Assembly (NCBI GenBank): GCA_030609965.1
Contig: JAUWSQ010000020.1
Coordinates: 1 to 43,161, forward strand
Source: Candidatus Fermentibacterota bacterium
Lineage (GTDB): Bacteria; Fermentibacterota; Fermentibacteria; Fermentibacterales; JCC-6
Direction: 5' to 3'
Length of the DNA: 43,161 nucleotides
Under the pieces are notes generated by a model. The model saw only the letters and a program-made list of their open reading frames with translations, was not told the DNA's origin and did not search any database. Positions 15,981-25,217 of this stretch are shown here, piece by piece. Numbering within the stretch: position 1 is the first letter of the stretch; every line of letters starts with the position of its first letter. The position numbers were made by a program, and so were the translations under genes.

Positions 15981-17222
15981 TCAGGACAGTCTGCTCTGGG
16001 TCTTTGTTCTTTTCCGCCTGGGGAAAAGCTGGTTTCGTGAGGTTCTCAGTATAGTATTCCAGAATGGACCGGTAGTCTCATCATCCATAAGTTGTTTTGC
16101 GTAGGTTATCACCGCAATCCAGAGAAGGGAAAGGAATAAGGCAATAGCGGTATACTGGATAACCAGTTTACCTCTCTTGGGATATGATCTCAGAGCGGAT
16201 GGAACGGCAGGAACCAGTATTTCTAATGTAGGGCTGTCTTTCGCTTCCTCCAGCTTAAGGGATTCGAGTTCCTGCCTCAGCATCAGATAGATCGCCCGTC
16301 TGGTTTCGAGGTTAATAGCGATGTTTTCGTATTCCTTGAGCATGGCAGGCATGCTGTCCAGCCCCGGGAAGTAACTGAGGCTGTCCCCTGCAGCTTTGCC
16401 CAGCATACTGTTTCTGAGGAAGGCTACCCTTCTGGCTATCTCAAGATAAACTGTGCTGGATGATGACATTGTCCCGCTGACACCCGCAAGTTCCGCCTCG
16501 GCAAGAATCAGCTCCGTTTCAAGAGTACCCAGCAGATCAATGGAAAGAACACCCTGCTGTTCGGGAAACAACAATCCGGTTTCCTCCCGGAAGTTCTCCA
16601 TTCTGTCCTGGGCTATAAGGAGAGATTCCTCGGCTGCACTGAGAAACTCTTCTGCTGCAATCCTGCTTCTTCTGGCTCTGCTGGTAATAATGGTTGAAAG
16701 CTCCTGGTTGGAGAATTCTATGATGTCATTCACAATTGCCGCTGCTTTTTCTCTGCTGTCAGCTTCCATTGACACTACGAAAAAGCTCTCGGGTGTCAGA
16801 AAGACAGAAGCCCTCTCTCTGAATTTCAGCAGAGCATCGTCCATTGTGGGAACCTTCATATCCGCCAGAAGGTCATACTGGAATATTATCCGCTCACAAA
16901 CCGTTCTGGAAGTGAGAACCTGGAAAACGAGATTTACATCCAGCGCAGATGACTCCATGCCCATCATGCTTCCAATGCCGCTCAGTTGATCGGGCAGCAG
17001 ACTGCCTGCCAGTCCGGCGATCCCTGCAAGACCGCCAAGGGATGACTGCTGACCACCTGGGACAACGGTAATCGCAGAGGCGGTCCAGTACTGCTTTCTA
17101 GTCAACGCCCATACTGACGAGGCAACAGCCACAACAATGCAGAGCAATGCAATTCTGCGCAGGTTCATCGCAATGGAACGTATCCATTTTCCTGCGAAGG
17201 AGTTCTCTATACTATTTTCCAT
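15981..17222 (-). CDS. Wzz-type polysaccharide co-polymerase
   Basis: A 413-residue inner-membrane protein of the polysaccharide co-polymerase (chain-length determinant) family. It has one membrane helix near the N-terminus (about 22-42), a long periplasmic part with coiled-coil character, and a second helix near the C-terminus (about 360-383) with a short basic tail. The periplasmic N-part has the usual Gly/Leu-rich stretch (SSLGGLAGIAGLAGSLL), and the residues before the second helix read PAVPSALRSYPKRG, the Pro-rich motif of the family. No Walker motifs are seen, so no fused tyrosine kinase. It is coupled to the Wza-like exporter gene just upstream. A GTG at 17228 is an alternative start; neither start has a strong ribosome binding site. 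Confidence 0.87.
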   Translation of the reverse strand: MENSIENSFAGKWIRSIAMNLRRIALLCIVVAVASSVWALTRKQYWTASAITVVPGGQQSSLGGLAGIAGLAGSLLPDQLSGIGSMMGMESSALDVNLVFQVLTSRTVCERIIFQYDLLADMKVPTMDDALLKFRERASVFLTPESFFVVSMEADSREKAAAIVNDIIEFSNQELSTIITSRARRSRIAAEEFLSAAEESLLIAQDRMENFREETGLLFPEQQGVLSIDLLGTLETELILAEAELAGVSGTMSSSSTVYLEIARRVAFLRNSMLGKAAGDSLSYFPGLDSMPAMLKEYENIAINLETRRAIYLMLRQELESLKLEEAKDSPTLEILVPAVPSALRSYPKRGKLVIQYTAIALFLSLLWIAVITYAKQLMDDETTGPFWNTILRTSRNQLFPRRKRTKTQSRLS

Positions 17223-17231
17223 AAACACATT

Positions 17232-18383
17232 CTAGTTGCTGATCGCATAAATTGTTATTCCAATTGAAATTACAGACGTTACAAGCGAGATCAGAACTGA
17301 ATTCCTGTTGAACCAGTTATAATTTACATTCACAACATCTCCGGGGAGAAGATGTGAATCTTCAACGTTTTCATCAAGCTCAGCCTCCCGGCCGTTCCGA
17401 TGAACGGTGATACCGCTGCCGGCCATATTCACAGGACCACCGGCCGACACAATATAATCCCGAACAGTGCTCTCGGGATTGTAAGGCACTGAACCCGGAA
17501 CACCTACCGCCCCCCCAACCATTATCGAATCTTTCAGAGAAACAAAAATTATCGTATCACCGGGAAGAAGCTCCGTACTTAGGAAACCTTCCTCCTGATC
17601 CCAAACAGGTATCCGGGTTTCATCACGGATTATTCTACAGTCAAGGAGGCTGATATTGCCTGACACTCCGCCCATTCTGGCCAGGAGGGATTCGAAATCG
17701 TCGAGCGGCTGCAGTTCACGCGTTTCCATGGCATTCGCGGTACTGAGAAGGTATACAGGATTCTCACATACATGGATGATAATGCCTGCGTTATTTGTAA
17801 GAAACGGATTAGAAACGAAAGAAACGCTGCCCGGATGGATATTAAGATCGATACAGAGCGTATCTCCGCAATCCGAATACATTGTTCCCCTGCGTGAACC
17901 GAAGGTTGAAATCCCGCCTGCCATGAGAACAGCATCAGATACCCTGTTCAATGCTGTAAGTTGATAAGTGCCCGGTTGATTAATCATACCTCCCACATTG
18001 ACCCTTAACATCCTGGGTTCAATCAGGGATAATGTAACGTGAATTGACGGATAATAACCGGATGCTTTTCTCTGGAGGGAGATCTGAGCCTCATCGATCG
18101 TAATGCCGTTTACATTCACAGCGCCTATTCCAGATACGGATAGATAGCCATCTCCTCCAACAGTACATTGCATCCAGGGAGAAACGCCCGCACTTAAAAG
18201 AATCTGGCTGGACCCGCCTTCCACCACAACAGATACGATGTCTCCGGGGCCAAGTACGTAAGTACTTCTGTTTGCGAGTTCAAGAACGGTCGACTCCAGG
18301 TTAAAAAGCTCCTGTGAAGCCGGTTGTGAAAAAGGTTGTAAAGGTACGCTTCCCAGGATTATCATTAATACTGTAATCAGCAT
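17232..18383 (-). CDS. Wza-like polysaccharide export protein (SLBB)
   Basis: A 383-residue export protein that should form the periplasmic and outer-membrane channel for a capsule or exopolysaccharide. After an N-terminal hydrophobic signal comes the PES-type domain (YVLGPGDIVSVVVEGG to ISLQRKASGYYPSIHVTLSL). SLBB domains follow (VNVGGMINQPGTYQL with AVLMAGGIS; then IMVGGAVGVPGSVPYN with YIVSAGGP) and a final hydrophobic segment (about 362-381), where Wza has its membrane-spanning helix. No lipobox cysteine is visible, unlike E. coli Wza. It lies 9 bases before the co-polymerase, as expected for a Wza-Wzz export pair. Confidence 0.88.
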   Translation of the reverse strand: MLITVLMIILGSVPLQPFSQPASQELFNLESTVLELANRSTYVLGPGDIVSVVVEGGSSQILLSAGVSPWMQCTVGGDGYLSVSGIGAVNVNGITIDEAQISLQRKASGYYPSIHVTLSLIEPRMLRVNVGGMINQPGTYQLTALNRVSDAVLMAGGISTFGSRRGTMYSDCGDTLCIDLNIHPGSVSFVSNPFLTNNAGIIIHVCENPVYLLSTANAMETRELQPLDDFESLLARMGGVSGNISLLDCRIIRDETRIPVWDQEEGFLSTELLPGDTIIFVSLKDSIMVGGAVGVPGSVPYNPESTVRDYIVSAGGPVNMAGSGITVHRNGREAELDENVEDSHLLPGDVVNVNYNWFNRNSVLISLVTSVISIGITIYAISN

Positions 18384-18429
18384 ATCAAACCTGTTTCCAC
18401 TGTAAGATTGCCCTTGTGATCAAATTCAC

Positions 18430-19371
18430 TCACCGTAATACCCTCAGTTTCTCTCTGAAATACTCGATGGTTCTTTCAATGCCCTTTTCGAGCTCGACAA
18501 TCGGTTCCCATCCGAGTTTCTCCTTTGCGAGGGAAATATCGGGCTTTCTAACTTTTGGGTCATCCTCCGGGAGTTCCCTGTGGACTATGGAGCTTTGCGA
18601 ATCAATCCGCTTCAGTACAAATTCCGCAAAATCCGAAATTGTCATTTCCTTTGGATTACCGATATTCACGGGACCGGGATAATCCGACTTCATTAATCGA
18701 ATAAGGCCATCCACTGTATCTGTAACATAACAGAAACTCCGGGTCTGGCTGCCATTTCCGAATACTGTAAGATTTCTGTTGGATAACGCCTGAGAAATGA
18801 AAGCAGGTACTACACGTCCGTCATCCGCTCTCATTCTCGGGCCGTAAGTATTGAAAATTCTGGCAACCTTTGTATTCAGACCATGAAACCTCCTGTATGC
18901 GAAGGTTATCGCTTCAGCGAATCTTTTAGCCTCATCATAAACACCCCTGGGTCCAACAGGGTTCACGTTGCCCCAGTAATCCTCCGTCTGGGGATGAACA
19001 AGGGGGTCTCCGTAAACCTCGCTTGTCGAAGCAAGAATAAACCCCGCTTCCTTGACAAGCGCCAGACCAAGGGTTTTATGAGTACCGAGAGAACCCACTT
19101 TCAGGGTCTGTATGGGGTAGGTCAGGTAGTCTATGGGGCTTGCTGGAGAAGCGAGATGGAAGATAAAATCAAGCCTTCCGTGAACGAAAATGTAGTTAGT
19201 TACATCATGGTGTATGAAAGAGAAATCCTCTCTGCCGGCAAGATGTGCGATATTGTCTGTTGTTCCCGTGAGCAGATTATCCATGGCCAGAACTTCGTGT
19301 CCGTCCACAAGAAGCCTTTCGCAAAGATGGCTTCCTATGAATCCCGCTCCGCCGGTTACCAGAATCCTCAT
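18430..19371 (-). CDS. UDP-glucuronate decarboxylase (UDP-xylose synthase)
   Basis: A 313-residue extended SDR that converts UDP-glucuronate to UDP-xylose with bound NAD+. The Rossmann loop GGAGFIG is at 7-13. The UXS hallmark [20 protein letters not shown] at 71-90 is followed by [14 protein letters not shown] (116-128), [11 protein letters not shown] (132-142) and the catalytic Y145-x3-K149. These blocks separate it from RmlB and other 4,6-dehydratases. The ATG overlaps the RmlB stop by 4 bases. A UDP-glucose dehydrogenase to make its substrate is not in the window. The product would feed a glycosyltransferase of this cluster. Confidence 0.93.
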   Translation of the reverse strand: MRILVTGGAGFIGSHLCERLLVDGHEVLAMDNLLTGTTDNIAHLAGREDFSFIHHDVTNYIFVHGRLDFIFHLASPASPIDYLTYPIQTLKVGSLGTHKTLGLALVKEAGFILASTSEVYGDPLVHPQTEDYWGNVNPVGPRGVYDEAKRFAEAITFAYRRFHGLNTKVARIFNTYGPRMRADDGRVVPAFISQALSNRNLTVFGNGSQTRSFCYVTDTVDGLIRLMKSDYPGPVNIGNPKEMTISDFAEFVLKRIDSQSSIVHRELPEDDPKVRKPDISLAKEKLGWEPIVELEKGIERTIEYFREKLRVLR

Positions 19372-20393
19372 TCGTTCTCCCTGGAGTTTGTCAATCTGTC
19401 CTGATACATGGAAAGGTAATACTCCCTGAATTCACCGGACTTGATTTTCCGCCACCAGGCACTGTTCCTGCTGTACCAGTCTACAGTCTTTCTAAGGCCT
19501 TCCTTGAAGCCTGTGGAGGCCTTCCAGCCGATTTCACTTTCGATAAGGCTTACATTCAACGCGTATCTTCGATCATGACCGGGGCGATCCTCAATATATC
19601 TTACAAGGCTCATATCAGCACCGGTAATCTCCAGTATGGAAGAGGTTACTTCCCTGTTGGTGTGTTCCTGTCCTGCTCCAATATTGTATACCCTGCCCGG
19701 TTCAGATTTCTCTATAACCATGATCAACGCTTTGCAGTTGTCCTCAACAAACAGCCAGTCCCTCCTGTTAAGGCCATCTCCATAAAGAGGGAGAGGTTCA
19801 CCGGTCATGGCATTGGTTATGAACAGCGGTATCAGCTTCTCGGGATACTGGAAGGGGCCGTAATTATTGGAAGCTCTGGTTACGGTTACCGGAGTCCCGT
19901 ATGTAGTCCAGTAACTCATGGCCAGAAGCTCACCTCCGGCTTTCGACGCCGCGTAAGGGCTTCTGGGCGCAAACAGATCCGTTTCTGTGGAATTTCCTTT
20001 TTCTACACTGCCGTACACTTCATCCGTTGAAATCTGCAGGAAGAGCTGCCTCTCTTCCTTTCTGAATGCTTCCAGAAGAACTCTTACTCCCTCGATATCA
20101 GTCCGGACGAATGAGGAGGAATCATCAATGGATCTGTCCACATGGGTTTCCGCTGCGAAATTAACTACTGTATCGCACCCAACCATCGCTTCTGAAACTG
20201 CCCTTTCATCACAGATGTCTCCCCGGATGAATTTGAACCGGGGATCAGTTTCAAGATCTTCCAGATTCTCTATTCTGCCGGCGTACGTCAATTTATCAAG
20301 AACGGTAATCTCCCAGTCAGGCCTGTTCTTAAGCGCCATCCTGGTAAAGTTACTGCCGATAAAGCCAGCTCCTCCAGTAACCAGTAGCCTCAT
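19368..20393 (-). CDS. rmlB: dTDP-glucose 4,6-dehydratase
   Basis: A 341-residue extended SDR converting dTDP-glucose to dTDP-4-keto-6-deoxyglucose. GGAGFIG (7-13) binds NAD+. STDEVYGS carries the catalytic Asp-Glu pair, YAASKAGGE the Tyr and Lys, and [28 protein letters not shown] and [10 protein letters not shown] are RmlB-specific blocks. The last of these is a strong family marker. The ATG overlaps the RmlA stop (ATGA), with GGGAGA upstream. With RmlA it makes the 4-keto sugar; RmlC and RmlD for L-rhamnose are not present here, so the final sugar is open. Confidence 0.96.
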   Translation of the reverse strand: MRLLVTGGAGFIGSNFTRMALKNRPDWEITVLDKLTYAGRIENLEDLETDPRFKFIRGDICDERAVSEAMVGCDTVVNFAAETHVDRSIDDSSSFVRTDIEGVRVLLEAFRKEERQLFLQISTDEVYGSVEKGNSTETDLFAPRSPYAASKAGGELLAMSYWTTYGTPVTVTRASNNYGPFQYPEKLIPLFITNAMTGEPLPLYGDGLNRRDWLFVEDNCKALIMVIEKSEPGRVYNIGAGQEHTNREVTSSILEITGADMSLVRYIEDRPGHDRRYALNVSLIESEIGWKASTGFKEGLRKTVDWYSRNSAWWRKIKSGEFREYYLSMYQDRLTNSRENE

Positions 20394-21124
20394 TTCGGTT
20401 CTCCCCCGTGAAGTTCTTTTGCCATGATTCCTGCCTGAAGCAGACCATCAATACTGCACCCGGAATCGGCCCACCATCCGCAAATGATCTCAGCGTGAAG
20501 CTTGTTTAAATTCAGGTAAGCGTTGTTGATATCCGTCACTTCAAGCTCACCCCTGGCAGATGGTTCAAGGCTGTCGATAACCTCAAATACGAAGCTGTCA
20601 TACATATAAACACCTATCACGGCATAACTGCTTCTGGGTCTCTCCGGCTTTTCCTCAATCGAGACAACCCTGGTGCCGTCCAGCTCCGCAACACCGTAAT
20701 CACTTGGATTCTCAACTAACTTAAGGAGGATTCTGGCTCCGTCTTCCTGACCCTCAAAAGCGGACACTTTATCGGTAAGAGAATCCTCAAGGATATTATC
20801 TCCCAGGATAACGACGAATTTATCTCCCCCAACAAAGGTCCTTGTAAGACCTATAGCTTCAGCGATTCCTCCCTCGTTAACCTGGTATGCATAGTTAAGG
20901 GTATTAAGCCCGAATTGTGATCCGTCCCCCAGTAATCTCAGGAAATCACCGGCGCTGTCCCCTCCGGTAACCAGCATAACATCCTTTATTCCGGCTTCAG
21001 CAAGTTTCTGAATCGGGTAAAAGATCATCGGCTGATCGTAAACCGGTAGAAGGTGTTTGTTGGTTATACTTGTCAATGGTCGCAACCGGGTACCAAGCCC
21101 ACCTGCCAGCACTACACCTTTCAT
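20390..21124 (-). CDS. rmlA: Glucose-1-phosphate thymidylyltransferase
   Basis: A 244-residue nucleotidyltransferase making dTDP-glucose from glucose-1-phosphate and dTTP. The N-terminal signature GGLGTRLRPLT-x5-K and LPVYDQPMIFYPI are plain, with GDNILED as the metal-binding Asp motif. The length fits the short RmlA form that lacks the allosteric C-terminal helices of the 290-residue enzymes. The start at 21124 has AGAGGA upstream. A start at 21154 is possible but would run back into the propeller gene and add residues before the conserved beginning. Confidence 0.94.
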   Translation of the reverse strand: MKGVVLAGGLGTRLRPLTSITNKHLLPVYDQPMIFYPIQKLAEAGIKDVMLVTGGDSAGDFLRLLGDGSQFGLNTLNYAYQVNEGGIAEAIGLTRTFVGGDKFVVILGDNILEDSLTDKVSAFEGQEDGARILLKLVENPSDYGVAELDGTRVVSIEEKPERPRSSYAVIGVYMYDSFVFEVIDSLEPSARGELEVTDINNAYLNLNKLHAEIICGWWADSGCSIDGLLQAGIMAKELHGGEPK

Positions 21125-21143
21125 ATTCGATCCTCTTCCCGTT

Positions 21144-23339
21144 TTATCGTACAATTGCCAGCTTTATGAATCTGTGATCACCGTTCTGGGATATCCGAAC
21201 AATATAAGTCCCGGATGCTGCAAGTTTTCCATCCATGTCATAACCATCCCACGAGAACACGTTCCTGTGCTGTGACAGGGACTCATAAACAAGTTCCCCC
21301 GTCAGGTCAAATAACTGAATATCAAATAACTCATCCGGCAGTCCTGCTACGCCCAGGACCTGTCCATCTCCTGGTATGAAAGGGTTAGGATAGACTGTAG
21401 CACTCTCGATACTGCCGCTCATACCCTGTTCAAGGGTAAGTTTCCATAGACCATGGTCTGTAACAAGGTAGAGCAATCCATTGTCATAATCGCAGGCTAT
21501 GTTTCTCACATTAAGTGATTGCAGTGGTGAATTCAATATGTTGTACTCTTCAACGGTTCCATTTGGATAAATTCTGTAAAGCCCTTCTGGAAACCCACCC
21601 CAGAGATCTGAAGACCCCGCCCAGAGGCAGGATAGATTATCAAAACAAAGAATATCTATATTGCCGGATACGCCTTCTACATCCATGAACGTCCCTTCAC
21701 CCGCTTTCATCACAGCGAGACCGCCGGTTGTCCCCACGTAGAGATCTTCATTTCTTGAAAGAGCTATCGATTGCACATCCCCGGATGGTAATCCCTGCGA
21801 AGTACCTGCGTAATACAGAACCTGTCCTGTCTGTACATTCCCTTCCACAAGCCCCTCTTTGCTGCCCATCCAGGCTATGGAAGATGAGGATGTCGACGCG
21901 ACATCCCGTACATAACCTGATGGAAGCCCATCGGATGGTTCAAAGGTTTTCCAGGATGCGGTTTCCGCCTGGCCTGGTGTCCAGGATAGTCTGCAGACAC
22001 CGCTGGGTTCGGATGGAGTCTGGAAGAATGCCTCCTGGGCGAACCACACCTCTCCTGTAGGGGAAATCGCCATCTCCGTTACCTGATCGTTCAGCAGTCC
22101 GCTGTTCGTAAGATTCAGGTTAAGGTAAGTATCATCGCTTCGCTCCGGTGTTCCATTCCAGTCAAGCCAGGTAACCCCAGAATGCCAGGGGGCAATGAAT
22201 ACGCCACCGGAATTGTCTGCCAGGCAGGCAAATACCTGATTCGGTTTCGGTAGTTCATCTATGAATTCAACCCATCCGAACTCACTGTAAACGGCAGCAC
22301 CCCTTCTGTTGCTTGTCACCCATACATCGTTCCTTGAATCAACATCAACCGCGTACAGATCGTTTGATGGAGCTCCCTCAGGCAACGAGGAAATCCAGGA
22401 GTTCAGCGTACCTGTTCCAACACCGTTGCCGCTGGCTCTGTTATTTGCATAAATCGAGTACTGTCCGATTGCCAGCTGGTCACTTGAGATCCAACTGATC
22501 GCCTTAACCACCTGACCTTCAAGACCGCCTGATCCGAAGATCCATTCCAATCCGTCAAATATGGCAACATTCCCCTGGCCTCCTACTGCAAGCAGTCCAT
22601 TGAATTCCCCAAGAGAAACCGGGTAGCTGCCCGGATACGAGCTGTCCAATATCCAGTTCTGACCAGCTGCCTGGTAAAAAAGACCATCCGTTGAAGCCGC
22701 CCAGACCGTATCACCGACAACCAGGATATCCTGTACAATGGTGTTTGCTACAACCGGGAAGTTCAACCAGGAACCGGGTTGCCCGGGGTACTGATCCGAC
22801 CGAAGCATGACCAGGCCGTTATCAGTTCCCACAAGGAGCCCCGAGTCAACATTGGCAACACAGTTTATGATATTAGATGGCAATCCGCCACCGGTTGTAA
22901 ATTCATTCCAGACTTCGAAATAACCAAACTCCTTACTGCACAACCCTTCTGTGGTACCGACCCAAATGGTTGTATCGGGGAGAATACAGTTGATAGCAAG
23001 TGATATGGGCAATCCCTCAAGCTGCCCGTAGTGCTGGATTCCACCCGAAACCAGTCCCACATCAATCCCGCCTCCGTACGTCCCGATCCAGAGATTTCCA
23101 TAAGAATCCCTTGCAAGGCACCTTGCATCACTGTGCCAGAGATTTCCCGGACTGGTCCAGGTGGAATCCCAGACGATAGAGCCTGATTGAATTGAACCGA
23201 AGATAACGCCGCCAGTGGTGGCACCTGTCACCGTAGAACCCTCTACGATGATATCACTGACTCCGCCAAAATGCGTATAGTGGTTCCAATCGGTAATTCT
23301 GCCAGTCAGGCTGATAAAGAATACCATCATCAGGGTCAT
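21144..23339 (-). CDS. Secreted beta-propeller protein with FlgD-like C-terminal domain (first copy)
   Basis: A 731-residue exported protein of unknown function. A short hydrophobic signal follows the ATG at 23339. The body is a series of repeats resembling two-component-regulator propeller (Reg_prop) blades: DSYGNLWIGTYGGGIDVG, TIWVGTTEGLCS, GLLVGTDNGLVML, DLYVGTTGGLAVM and NGLLYLVTDHGLWKL. About 14 blades would make two propellers, as in the sensor part of Bacteroidetes hybrid kinases, but no kinase or membrane helix follows. The C-terminus has YPNPF, then a FlgD-Ig-like domain (IQLFDLTGELVYES, FSWDGYDMDGK, GTYIVRI) ending in KLAIVR, the layout of type IX secretion sorting domains. It overlaps the upstream epimerase stop by 4 bases and is 19 bases before rmlA, so it is made together with the sugar enzymes. 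Confidence 0.8.
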   Translation of the reverse strand: MTLMMVFFISLTGRITDWNHYTHFGGVSDIIVEGSTVTGATTGGVIFGSIQSGSIVWDSTWTSPGNLWHSDARCLARDSYGNLWIGTYGGGIDVGLVSGGIQHYGQLEGLPISLAINCILPDTTIWVGTTEGLCSKEFGYFEVWNEFTTGGGLPSNIINCVANVDSGLLVGTDNGLVMLRSDQYPGQPGSWLNFPVVANTIVQDILVVGDTVWAASTDGLFYQAAGQNWILDSSYPGSYPVSLGEFNGLLAVGGQGNVAIFDGLEWIFGSGGLEGQVVKAISWISSDQLAIGQYSIYANNRASGNGVGTGTLNSWISSLPEGAPSNDLYAVDVDSRNDVWVTSNRRGAAVYSEFGWVEFIDELPKPNQVFACLADNSGGVFIAPWHSGVTWLDWNGTPERSDDTYLNLNLTNSGLLNDQVTEMAISPTGEVWFAQEAFFQTPSEPSGVCRLSWTPGQAETASWKTFEPSDGLPSGYVRDVASTSSSSIAWMGSKEGLVEGNVQTGQVLYYAGTSQGLPSGDVQSIALSRNEDLYVGTTGGLAVMKAGEGTFMDVEGVSGNIDILCFDNLSCLWAGSSDLWGGFPEGLYRIYPNGTVEEYNILNSPLQSLNVRNIACDYDNGLLYLVTDHGLWKLTLEQGMSGSIESATVYPNPFIPGDGQVLGVAGLPDELFDIQLFDLTGELVYESLSQHRNVFSWDGYDMDGKLAASGTYIVRISQNGDHRFIKLAIVR

Positions 23340-24286
23340 ATTCTTGCCTCCCACCATGAGTATAGTTTTGTCAGACCCTCTTTTCTTTCAACCTCGGGTT
23401 TCCATCCCAGCAGGGATCGAAGCCTGTACGGATCGCCCACCTGGAATTCAACATCCGCTGGCCTGAAAAGATCAGGGTCTGTTTTAAGCTCAATTTCAAT
23501 TCCGGAGATATCTATAAGCATTCCGGCCATGTCAGCAATACTGATACCAGTACCTGTGCAAATATTGTATACTTCTCCCGATTGGCCTCTGCTCAGAATG
23601 TACCTGTAGGCTCGTGCCACATCGGTTACGTACAGATAGTCCCTTACAGGATTAAGGTTTCCGACGCGAATGACGTTGTCACCAGTCCTGCGCGAATTGA
23701 TGATTCTTCTGCAGAATGACGGCAATACAAAATCCCTGGATTGTCCCGGACCAAAATGGGGAAATGCGCGGGTAACTACAATATCAAGATCGTAATTCCG
23801 TGCGAATTGAAAAGCGGCAATTTCAGCTGCAGCTTTTGTTGTTCCGTAAGGATTCCTGGGGCCTATATCGCAGTTCTCAGAAATAAGATCATCCAATGAC
23901 TTGTAAACTTCGGATGAGCTTGCCAGAACCATTCTTGCCGCGGGACATCTGGAAACCATGTACTCAAGGACGGATATTGTTCCCATGAGATTGATCTCAT
24001 AGGCCTTGTGTACTTCTTTGAGGGATTCTGAAACAGAGCTCATGGCTGCAAGGTGTATGATGTACTTTACTTCTCCAAGTTCCTCAGGCGGCGGGGAAGG
24101 GAGATTCCAGATGATTTTCGAAACCCCCTCGGGAGCTTCATAATCTGCAGTTACATCAACAGCAATATCACCTTCTCCCATGCCTAGTTCTTTCATAAGG
24201 TGGTAACCCACAAAACCTGCGGCGCCGGTTACAAGGATAGGTCCGTGGTCCGGGTTAATGCTTTCAAGGCGGGATCTATCCGACAT
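23336..24286 (-). CDS. GDP-4-keto-6-deoxymannose reductase-like SDR
   Basis: A 316-residue extended SDR. GAAGFVG binds the nucleotide cofactor, SSSEVYKS and Y-G-T-T-K carry the catalytic residues, and the C-terminal block RPADVEFQVGDPYRLRSLLGW is typical of GDP-6-deoxy-D-mannose reductase (RMD) and GDP-mannose 4,6-dehydratase relatives. The most likely product is GDP-D-rhamnose or a related deoxy sugar. The GDP-mannose 4,6-dehydratase it would need is not in the window, so a plain epimerase/dehydratase role remains possible. GGAGGG lies nine bases before the ATG, which overlaps the murB stop by 11 bases. Confidence 0.75.
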   Translation of the reverse strand: MSDRSRLESINPDHGPILVTGAAGFVGYHLMKELGMGEGDIAVDVTADYEAPEGVSKIIWNLPSPPPEELGEVKYIIHLAAMSSVSESLKEVHKAYEINLMGTISVLEYMVSRCPAARMVLASSSEVYKSLDDLISENCDIGPRNPYGTTKAAAEIAAFQFARNYDLDIVVTRAFPHFGPGQSRDFVLPSFCRRIINSRRTGDNVIRVGNLNPVRDYLYVTDVARAYRYILSRGQSGEVYNICTGTGISIADMAGMLIDISGIEIELKTDPDLFRPADVEFQVGDPYRLRSLLGWKPEVERKEGLTKLYSWWEARI

Positions 24287-25217
24287 CGTTCAATTCCCTC
24301 CGACCAAGGTACCGGATCTCTTCCTCAAGCAGTATTCCGCTAGTGGCGAGGACAGCTTCCCGTACAATATCAATAAGTTCCGCTATATCATCAGATGTTG
24401 CTTTTCCGGTATTAATAATAAAATTCGCGTGTTTACAGGAGACCTTTGCCCCGCCGACGGTTTTCCCTTTCAATCCGGCATCTTCAATAAGTTTGCCGGG
24501 GGAAATCCCTTCATCGGGTTTTCTGAATACACTCCCGGCATTGGGATGCTGAAGAGGGAATTTCTTTCTGCGCAGCTCCAGAATTCTCTTCCCTTCGGTA
24601 CGGAGAACAGCTGGATCACCTGACTCAAGCGACATCGTTGCACCTGTTATAATCGTTCTCTCTTTCTGAAATCTGCTGGATCTGTATGCAAAACAGCATT
24701 CTTCTCCCGGTATAATGCTTGCTGAACCTTCGTAATCTAATACCGTAACACTTTTCAGAGAATCAGCAATAGAATTTCCGTACGCTCCGGCATTCATGAA
24801 TACAGCACCGCCTACGGTCCCGGGAATACCTATTGCGAATGTAAGCCCCGAAGCTCCCCTGCTGCAGGCAGCCCCCGAAAGAGACGGCAGATGAACACCA
24901 CCGCCGATTTTGAGATCCCAGCTGTTCCCGGAGCGGTGCCATACGGTCTCGGCCATTGCTCCGGAAAGCCTGATAATCACTTCTCTGCAGCCTTCGTCGC
25001 CAGCCAGTACATTCGAGCCCAGGCCGAGAATGAACCAGGGAATTCCTTCTCCTGCAGTCAAACCAAGCAGATCGGCAAGCATCGCTGCAGAAGTTACAGT
25101 TACGCAAACAGCCGGTCCTCCGGTCTGCCATGTAGTCAGTTCTCTCAGCTGCAGAATAGCAACATCTCTGTGGAAATGCTCGCTGAGCAGATTGAAGGCG
25201 GATTCAATACTATTCAA
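24276..25217 (-). CDS. murB: UDP-N-acetylenolpyruvoylglucosamine reductase
   Basis: A 313-residue FAD enzyme of peptidoglycan precursor synthesis that reduces UDP-GlcNAc-enolpyruvate to UDP-MurNAc with NADPH. TTWQTGGPA and ILGLGSNVLAGDEG form the FAD site, GIPGTVGGAVFMNAGAYG is the central signature, YRSSRFQ the substrate loop, and NAGSVFRKP carries the catalytic Ser of the GSxF motif. The sequence is of the shorter type II class. Finding it alone inside a glycan locus, away from other mur genes, is unusual. The start is a TTG with AGGA five bases upstream, overlapping the stop of the GT2 gene by 8 bases. Confidence 0.94.
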   Translation of the reverse strand: MNSIESAFNLLSEHFHRDVAILQLRELTTWQTGGPAVCVTVTSAAMLADLLGLTAGEGIPWFILGLGSNVLAGDEGCREVIIRLSGAMAETVWHRSGNSWDLKIGGGVHLPSLSGAACSRGASGLTFAIGIPGTVGGAVFMNAGAYGNSIADSLKSVTVLDYEGSASIIPGEECCFAYRSSRFQKERTIITGATMSLESGDPAVLRTEGKRILELRRKKFPLQHPNAGSVFRKPDEGISPGKLIEDAGLKGKTVGGAKVSCKHANFIINTGKATSDDIAELIDIVREAVLATSGILLEEEIRYLGRRELNDVG

